Source: CAZAGT01 sp964484515
Lineage (GTDB): Bacteria; Desulfobacterota; DSM-4660; Desulfatiglandales; HGW-15
Length of the DNA: 18,191 nucleotides
Direction of reading: 5' to 3'
Assembly (NCBI GenBank): GCA_964484515.1
Contig: CAZAGT010000066.1
Location: 1-18,191 of the forward strand
This document shows positions 13,807 to 18,191 of the stretch, one piece after another (position 1 is the stretch's first letter; each line of letters starts with the position of its first letter). Both the position numbers and the translations under genes were made by a program. The notes beneath the pieces are model-generated. The model was not told the DNA's origin, made no database searches, and worked only from the letters and a program-made list of their open reading frames with translations.

Positions 13807-15891
13807 ATGGATAACGACATTCGTTGGGTCAAAACCCACTGTGCAAGGATGGATCACGGCGGGTGTGCGCTCCTGGTTGGGGTTAAGGGCAATCGCATTG
13901 TGAAGATAAAAGGGGATCCGGAGGGCTTCCTAAATCGCGGTTATGCCTGCCCAAAAGGTCTACACACCGCCGAACGTCTCACTCATCCCGCGCGACTTAA
14001 ACACCCCCTGCAAAGGTCCGGGAAACGAGGCAGCGGGGAATGGAAGCCCATTTCCTGGTCCGAAGCCATCCAGACGATCAGCGAGAAGTTCGATCGGATA
14101 CGAGAAAAGGACGGAGCCAGGGCGGTCGCCTTTTGTCAGGGGATGCCCAAGGGGATGGAACACTTTGTCTTGATTCGGCTGGCCAACCTTTTCGGCTCCC
14201 CCAACGTGGTGGCCGTCCAAGACGTCTGCCATGCGCCGCGGGAGATCGGCGGCCTGCACACCTGCGGCTTCTATCCTGTGGCCGATCTTCACCACCCAAG
14301 CCGACTCGTGGTCCTCTGGGGAAGCAATATCACGCGCACCAACGAGGAAGGGGCGATCGGCAAGCTCCTCTTGGATCAAGTGCGGGACGGAACCGACCTG
14401 ATCGTGATCGATCCTCGCCGGACGGCCCTGTCCGAAAAAGCGAGCTTGTGGCTTCAAGTGCGACCAGGCGCCGATCACGCCCTGGCGCTGGCCTTCCTGA
14501 ACTCGATCATCGAGGAAGGGCTCTGCGACGACGGCTTCGTGAGGGAGTGGACGCACGGATTCGATGAGCTAGCCAGCCACATCAAGGTGTTCACGCCCGA
14601 GAAAATGTCCGAGGTCACGTGGGTTCCCGCTCCGCTGATCCGTCAGGCGGCCCGCTCCTACGCCCGAAATCATCCGGCGGCCATTCAGTGGGGCAACCCG
14701 CTTGAACAGAATACCCATACCTTCGACACCGTCAGGGCGATCATCTGTCTAATGGCCGTTTGCGGGAACTTGGACGTGCCCGGGGGAAACATCCAGCCCA
14801 ACGAACCCAAGCTCCTGAGTCTGGGCAAATATGTCCGGGCGGACCTGATCCCCTCTAAGCCGCAAGAGATGATTCACAGCCACCATCGGACGATCCCACG
14901 GCTGATGACCGTACCACCCGCTTTCTTCAGGCAGGCCGTCCTTGAGGAGCTACCATATCCTGTGCGCGGGGCCTATATCCAGTGCGCCAACCCGCTGCTC
15001 AGCTACGCGGACAGCCTCAAGACCTACGAGGCCCTGATGAAGCTCGACTTTATCGCAGTATCAGAGATCTTCATGACCCCCACGGCCTGCCTGGCGGATA
15101 TCGTCCTACCTGCGGCCACCCACCTCGAGTTCAATGACATCGGTCATTACGGGCTAGGTCATGGGTATATCCTGGCGCGAACCAAAGTGGTTGAACCGCC
15201 AGGAGAATGCCGGCCCGACATCCAGATACTCAACGAACTCGGCCGCACCCTGACACGTGCGGAGCTTTGGTATGACGATTATGAACAGCTCTTGAAAGAC
15301 GTTATCAAACCGAGCGGGCTGAGTTACGACGAGTTTGTGGCGCAGGGGATCCTCAAGGGTGAGGATAAATTCAAAAAGTATCTGGATGCCGGGTTCAGGA
15401 CCGCCACCGGCAAGGTGGAGTTGGTCCTCTCCAAGGCCAAGGAGATCGGGCTGTCATCGCTTCCGCAGTGGTCAGGGCTGCCGGAGACGGAAGACGAAGC
15501 ATACCCTTTGATCTTGACCAGCTCGAAGGACCCCTATTACCTCCACTCCTCTTACAGATGGATCGATAGCCTTCGAAAACGATCCCCTGGGCCCGAGGCG
15601 CAGCTCCATCCGCAGACGGCCGCGCTTTACAACATCCGGACGGGCGACGACGTGCTCATTGAAACCCGGAGCGGAGGTATTACCCAACGTGCGCGGCTTA
15701 CCGACAGGGTGCATCCTAACGTGGTCCACGCCGCCTACGGCTGGTGGTTTCCGGAGGGAGACGCCGAATCACAATACGAATGGCAAAGATCCAACTACAA
15801 CATCCTCACCTCGGTGGACCCACTCGGAAAAGCGTTCGGGACCCCTAACCTCAAAGGGATTCCCTGCCGAATCCGGCGCAAGACACCCTGA
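13807..15891 (+). CDS. Molybdopterin-dependent oxidoreductase (DMSO-reductase superfamily), orphan, cytoplasmic
   Basis: A 694-aa catalytic subunit with a bis-molybdopterin cofactor (Mo or W). The N-terminal cluster region reads C12-X3-D16-X3-C20-X27-C48 (CARMDHGGC...CPKG), so the second ligand position is Asp rather than Cys. C141 in DVCHAPREIGG is the likely metal ligand. WGSNITRTNE, VIDPRRT, QCANPLLSYAD and TPTACLADIVLPAATHLE are cofactor-binding blocks, and the C-terminal third is the dinucleotide-binding domain. Overall it resembles the thiosulfate/polysulfide-reductase and acetylene-hydratase part of the superfamily, but the substrate cannot be read from sequence. There is no Tat signal and no electron-transfer or membrane partner gene on either side, which suggests a cytoplasmic enzyme working alone or with partners elsewhere. 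ATG 13807 is preceded by a weak ribosome site. Confidence 0.92.
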   Translation: MDNDIRWVKTHCARMDHGGCALLVGVKGNRIVKIKGDPEGFLNRGYACPKGLHTAERLTHPARLKHPLQRSGKRGSGEWKPISWSEAIQTISEKFDRIREKDGARAVAFCQGMPKGMEHFVLIRLANLFGSPNVVAVQDVCHAPREIGGLHTCGFYPVADLHHPSRLVVLWGSNITRTNEEGAIGKLLLDQVRDGTDLIVIDPRRTALSEKASLWLQVRPGADHALALAFLNSIIEEGLCDDGFVREWTHGFDELASHIKVFTPEKMSEVTWVPAPLIRQAARSYARNHPAAIQWGNPLEQNTHTFDTVRAIICLMAVCGNLDVPGGNIQPNEPKLLSLGKYVRADLIPSKPQEMIHSHHRTIPRLMTVPPAFFRQAVLEELPYPVRGAYIQCANPLLSYADSLKTYEALMKLDFIAVSEIFMTPTACLADIVLPAATHLEFNDIGHYGLGHGYILARTKVVEPPGECRPDIQILNELGRTLTRAELWYDDYEQLLKDVIKPSGLSYDEFVAQGILKGEDKFKKYLDAGFRTATGKVELVLSKAKEIGLSSLPQWSGLPETEDEAYPLILTSSKDPYYLHSSYRWIDSLRKRSPGPEAQLHPQTAALYNIRTGDDVLIETRSGGITQRARLTDRVHPNVVHAAYGWWFPEGDAESQYEWQRSNYNILTSVDPLGKAFGTPNLKGIPCRIRRKTP

Positions 15892-15908
15892 TCTTAGCCA
15901 CTTCTATA

Positions 15909-16138
15909 GTGGCTGTCGGAAAACGCCCATCTGCCGTTCGACAGGCCGTTCGACAGGCTCACGGTCCTGAGCAGAGTCGAAGGACTCACGGCCCTGAGCA
16001 AAGCCGAAGGGCTGCGTTACCCTCATCCCTCGTCACTGCGGCGTACTTCTATGTACGCCTCATTCCTCAGGATTTCGGAAGCCTTGCATCTGGACATTTT
16101 CCATCAGCCTCTCAGAAACCGGTTTTTCGACAGTTTCA
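15909..16138 (-). repeat. Dispersed element with terminal inverted repeats, copy 2 (MITE-like)
   Basis: This is the inverted counterpart of 7512-7783. The ends are GGCTGTCGGAAAACGCC (from 15911) and, on the minus strand, ACTGTCGAAAAACCGG (up to 16135); they match at 12 of the first 14 positions. The interior keeps the GCAGTGACGAGG block and a perfect 7-bp hairpin GGCGTAC/GTACGCC (16040-16059). The minus-strand reading aligns with copy 1 over both outer arms. There is no transposase. A tandem-repeat tract sits near one end and has no counterpart in copy 1. Confidence 0.7.
15934..16011 (+). repeat. Short tandem repeats (12 bp x2, then 27 bp x2)
   Basis: CCGTTCGACAGG occurs twice in perfect tandem (15934-15945, 15946-15957). 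It is followed at once by two 27-bp units (15958-15984 and 15985-16011) that start CTCACGG and end GAAGG, differing at four positions. The TTCGACAGGCTCA and GAGTCGAAG motifs are typical of a widespread dispersed bacterial palindrome family. It lies inside the TIR element. Confidence 0.75.
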
Positions 16139-16189
16139 TAAGGAGCTTCATGGAATGAGGTCTCTGCTACCATAACGCACGGCCATGCA

Positions 16190-16290
16190 TCGAAACATCT
16201 GAAGATGCCAAATTCAAATAGCATCTTCATAACGTTTCCCGGTCGATCAAACCGACCGCCCTCCGGAGGCAAGCGGCGGGGTTGCCTAGT
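16190..16290 (+). repeat. Diverged dispersed sequence, copy B, upstream of the Nramp-like gene
   Basis: It aligns with 50-150 in the same orientation. It contains three potential stem-loops: TGAAGATGC/GCATCTTCA (16200-16229, 9 bp), CGGTCG/CGACCG (16240-16258) and GGCAA/TTGCC (16268-16286), plus the palindrome CCTCCGGAGG. The pairing is not preserved in copy A, so I do not claim a conserved RNA structure. It lies upstream of the likely promoter, so it is probably not part of the transcript. Confidence 0.5.
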
Positions 16291-16357
16291 GACAAGGGCT
16301 ACACCGTCGCCCTCATCATGCGAAATCCGCAGAGCCGCACTGGGCAGGCTTTTTCGT

Positions 16358-16387
16358 TTGACATCTTCTCGACCCCTTCCCTATACT
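16358..16387 (+). promoter_or_regulatory. Sigma-70-type promoter of the Nramp-like gene
   Basis: A perfect TTGACA (16358-16363) is followed after 18 bp by TATACT (16382-16387), which matches the consensus at five of six positions. The predicted start near 16394 gives a leader of about 45 nt to the start codon. This is the best promoter match I found in the window. Confidence 0.65.
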
Positions 16388-16439
16388 CCGCCCGGTCCAA
16401 GGACAACAACTGGATGGGGGGGAGGCGGAAGCGTAGTTC

Positions 16440-17804
16440 GTGGTGCAGGACGTCGTTGGTTCGGATCCATACGCGCGCAAGAGAGAATACGTTCGGGTGC
16501 CGCCCGAAACGTTCTGGGCACGGGTGAAGTTCCTTGGTCCCGGGCTCATCATTGCCGGCTCGATTGTAGGCTCCGGCGAGTTGATCGCCACGACCACGTT
16601 GGGTGCCAAGGTCGGTTTCTATGCCCTCTGGATGGTGATCGTCAGTTGCCTCATCAAGGTCGTCATTCAGGAGGAACTCGGGCGTTACACAATCGGCTCG
16701 GGCGAGACCGCCCTGCGCGCTTTGGATCGTATCCCCGGCCGTCTGCGCGTATCCTGGGTTGTCTGGTTCTGGATCGTCATGACCCTGGCGGTGACCCTTC
16801 AGGTCGGCGGTATCGTGGGCGGCGTGGGACAGGCACTCCATCTTGCCTGGCCGCGGCTCTCGGTAAACGGGTGGACCGTCATCGTAACGGCGGCCGGTAT
16901 CGCCCTGACAGTGCGAGGGTACTATGCCACCGTGGAAAGATTGGCGATCTTCATGGTCGCCCTGTTTACCTTTATCACCGTCGCCTGCGCCGTGCTGGTG
17001 CAGTGGACACCCCATGCCTTCACCTGGTCCGAGTTTGCGGAAGGACTGACCCTGAAGCTGCCCAAGGGCGGGGCCGGGATCGCTTTCGCCGTCTTCGGTA
17101 TCACTGGGGTGGGCGCAACCGAGCTCGTCATGTATCCCTATTGGGCCGTTGAAAAGGGGTATGCCCGCTTTGTCGGCCCAACCGATTCGACCGAGGCCTG
17201 GCTGGCCAGGGCGAAGGGCTGGATCAGTGTGATGCACATCGATATCGTCGTAGCCATGGTGGTCTTCACCATCGCGACGTTGGCCTTTTACGTCCTGGGC
17301 GCCGCCGTTCTTCACGGCATGGACAAGGTCCCCCAGGGTTATGGGATGGTCGCCACGCTTTCCAATATGTACACAGAGTCGATCGGTGGCTGGGCGCTCC
17401 TTCTTTTCCTCGTCGGCGCGTTCTTTGTACTCTTCTCCACCTTTTTCGTGTATATCGCCTCTTTGGCGCGCATGGCGACAGACTGCCTGAAGATCCTTGG
17501 CCTGATAGACTTTGAAGATTACCAAGAGCGAATGCGTTGGATCGGCATCTTCTGCGTGCTCTTTCCGGTGCTCTACTGCGTGCTCTACATCACGTTCGAG
17601 GCCCCTGTTTACATGGTACTCATCGGCGGCGTCATGCAGGCTTCATTCCTGCCGATCCTGGGATTCTCGGCCCTCTACCTGCGATACAAGGAGATGGATG
17701 AACGCATCGTGCCCGGGCGGGGAATCGATGTCCTGATGTGGGCCTGCGTAGGACTCATGACGATCATCTCGGTTTATGCGATCTATCAAAAATTCGCCGG
17801 CTGA
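16440..17804 (+). CDS. Nramp-like membrane transporter with non-canonical metal site
   Basis: A 454-aa multi-pass inner-membrane protein (about 11 predicted helices) related to Nramp/MntH divalent-metal carriers. The opening GPGLIIAGSIVGSGELIATTTLGAKVGF (residues 33-60) aligns with the TM1 region of Nramp, but the hallmark DPGN becomes GSGE. In the TM6 region GATELVMYPY replaces the usual GAT.MPHN, so the Asp, Asn and Met/His metal contacts are absent. Such sequences are usually annotated simply as Nramp family; the substrate is unknown and could be Mg2+ or something other than Mn/Fe. The start is set at GTG 16440; the nearest purine-rich site (GGGGGGAGG, 16417-16425) is rather far, so GTG 16443 is also possible. 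The gene is monocistronic, behind a strong promoter, with no clear terminator. Confidence 0.88.
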   Translation: MVQDVVGSDPYARKREYVRVPPETFWARVKFLGPGLIIAGSIVGSGELIATTTLGAKVGFYALWMVIVSCLIKVVIQEELGRYTIGSGETALRALDRIPGRLRVSWVVWFWIVMTLAVTLQVGGIVGGVGQALHLAWPRLSVNGWTVIVTAAGIALTVRGYYATVERLAIFMVALFTFITVACAVLVQWTPHAFTWSEFAEGLTLKLPKGGAGIAFAVFGITGVGATELVMYPYWAVEKGYARFVGPTDSTEAWLARAKGWISVMHIDIVVAMVVFTIATLAFYVLGAAVLHGMDKVPQGYGMVATLSNMYTESIGGWALLLFLVGAFFVLFSTFFVYIASLARMATDCLKILGLIDFEDYQERMRWIGIFCVLFPVLYCVLYITFEAPVYMVLIGGVMQASFLPILGFSALYLRYKEMDERIVPGRGIDVLMWACVGLMTIISVYAIYQKFAG

Positions 17805-18186
17805 GAAACTCAAGGGACAGACGTCCAGGCATGAAAGACCCGGGCACCTCGACAAGGCCCCAGATGGTCTGCTGCATTTCATGCAGGGTGGCCGAACGAC
17901 AAACAGAGAAGAACGATCATTGGCCACAGAACCACGCAGACCAGGCTTCGCGTAAAGCTACGGCCCGGGAAGCAGACACCGCCATTTATGGACGCACGGC
18001 TGGACGACGTGACGAGACGCAGCTCGCGGAGCAACGCCCGAAATGCCGCTGAGCGGGATGCGAGCATGCGTGGTGAATCATAAGTCAACCACACGCGAAG
18101 CATCGCTGCGATCGTAAGCATTGCCGATAGCTTCAAAATTCATCAAACATCCAGAACGAGGATATCGCTGAAAGGAGCATAAAGAC
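17805..18186. other. 382-bp gap at the right end without a convincing gene
   Basis: A small perfect hairpin CTGCAT-TTC-ATGCAG lies at 17872-17886 without a T-run. An 85-codon minus-strand frame (17879-18136) begins with a hydrophobic stretch but has no recognisable family and looks accidental. The palindrome-like ATCGCTGCGAT (near 18105) and a GGCCACAGAACCACGCAGA block (near 17921) suggest repeat-derived DNA. Confidence 0.5.
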
Positions 18187-18191
18187 ATGGC
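18187..18191 (+). CDS. Start of a gene cut by the window edge
   Basis: ATG at 18187 is preceded by AAAGGAG (18171-18177) with 9-nt spacing, a strong ribosome binding site. Only the first codon and part of the second are visible, so the product cannot be named. Confidence 0.5.

Larger units (their letters stand above)
15892..16439. other. 548-bp repeat-rich gap before the Nramp-like gene
   Basis: There is no credible gene. From left to right it contains the TIR element copy 2 with small tandem repeats inside it, a diverged copy of the sequence upstream of hom, and a good sigma-70 promoter. Open frames here (for example 15909-16175) merely translate the repeats, including a duplicated HGPEQSRR peptide. 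Confidence 0.75.

Noticed and set aside
14227..14232. Selenocysteine at the molybdoenzyme metal-ligand position
   Set aside because: The codon at residue 141 is TGC (Cys), not TGA, so no selenocysteine is encoded there despite selA in the window.
15909..16175. 88-codon open frame with duplicated HGPEQSRR peptide
   Set aside because: It is produced by tandem repeats and the TIR element. There is no ribosome site and no conserved domain.
16190..16290. Possible riboswitch (GEMM-like or metal-sensing) before the Nramp-like gene
   Set aside because: The GGCAA...GGGGTTGCC hairpin first recalled a c-di-GMP riboswitch, but the conserved core is absent. The strong promoter lies downstream of it, and the copy near hom does not keep the pairing.
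16299..17525. 408-codon open frame on the minus strand
   Set aside because: It is antisense to the Nramp-like gene, is rich in Gly/Asp/His with low-complexity composition, has no recognisable motif, and lacks a membrane or enzyme signature. It is a shadow of the real gene.

Overview
This window looks like a chromosomal segment of a Gram-negative bacterium, most likely Desulfobacterota (the former sulfate-reducing Deltaproteobacteria). The evidence is an adenylate kinase whose LID carries the Cys-X5-His-X15-Cys-X2-Cys metal site described for Desulfovibrio gigas, a selenocysteine synthase (selA), an LPS-heptose gene (gmhA), an OmpA-type lipoprotein and a molybdopterin oxidoreductase. Intergenic gaps are rich in short dispersed repeats. 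The placement is inferred from protein character, not from a database search.

Left part (1-3580, + strand): hom (homoserine dehydrogenase) is followed by a phosphoglycerate-mutase-like gene of the type proposed to be the missing homoserine kinase. Together they would form a threonine pair, but the second gene carries a one-base frameshift at 1958-1961. Then comes adk behind its own promoter-like sequence. A tRNA-His (GTG) lies on the minus strand at 3693-3769, divergent from selA (3867-5285).

Central part (5616-12006, + strand): gmhA, an uncharacterised conserved protein, an FmdB zinc-ribbon protein, ispF, cysS and uvrB. The cysS/uvrB pair overlaps by 8 nt. The gaps before gmhA, ispF and cysS each contain a degenerate heptamer-repeat module. 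The gap before ispF also holds a roughly 270-bp element with terminal inverted repeats.

Right part: a strong terminator (12087-12122) ends a minus-strand gene for a lipoprotein with a von Willebrand A domain, four thrombospondin-type-3 repeats and an OmpA domain (12159-13568). Divergent from it is an orphan cytoplasmic molybdopterin oxidoreductase (13807-15891) with Asp in place of one iron-sulfur Cys. A 548-bp repeat-rich gap follows, with a second inverted copy of the TIR element, small tandem repeats and a diverged copy of the sequence found upstream of hom. Next is an Nramp-like transporter (16440-17804) that lacks the canonical metal-binding motif and has a good sigma-70-type promoter. 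The last 380 bases hold no convincing gene, apart from a ribosome binding site and ATG at the right edge.

I see no complete new multi-gene system. The items most worth following up are the TIR element family, the heptamer modules, the gmhA-linked conserved protein, the variant Nramp-like transporter and the Asp-variant molybdoenzyme.
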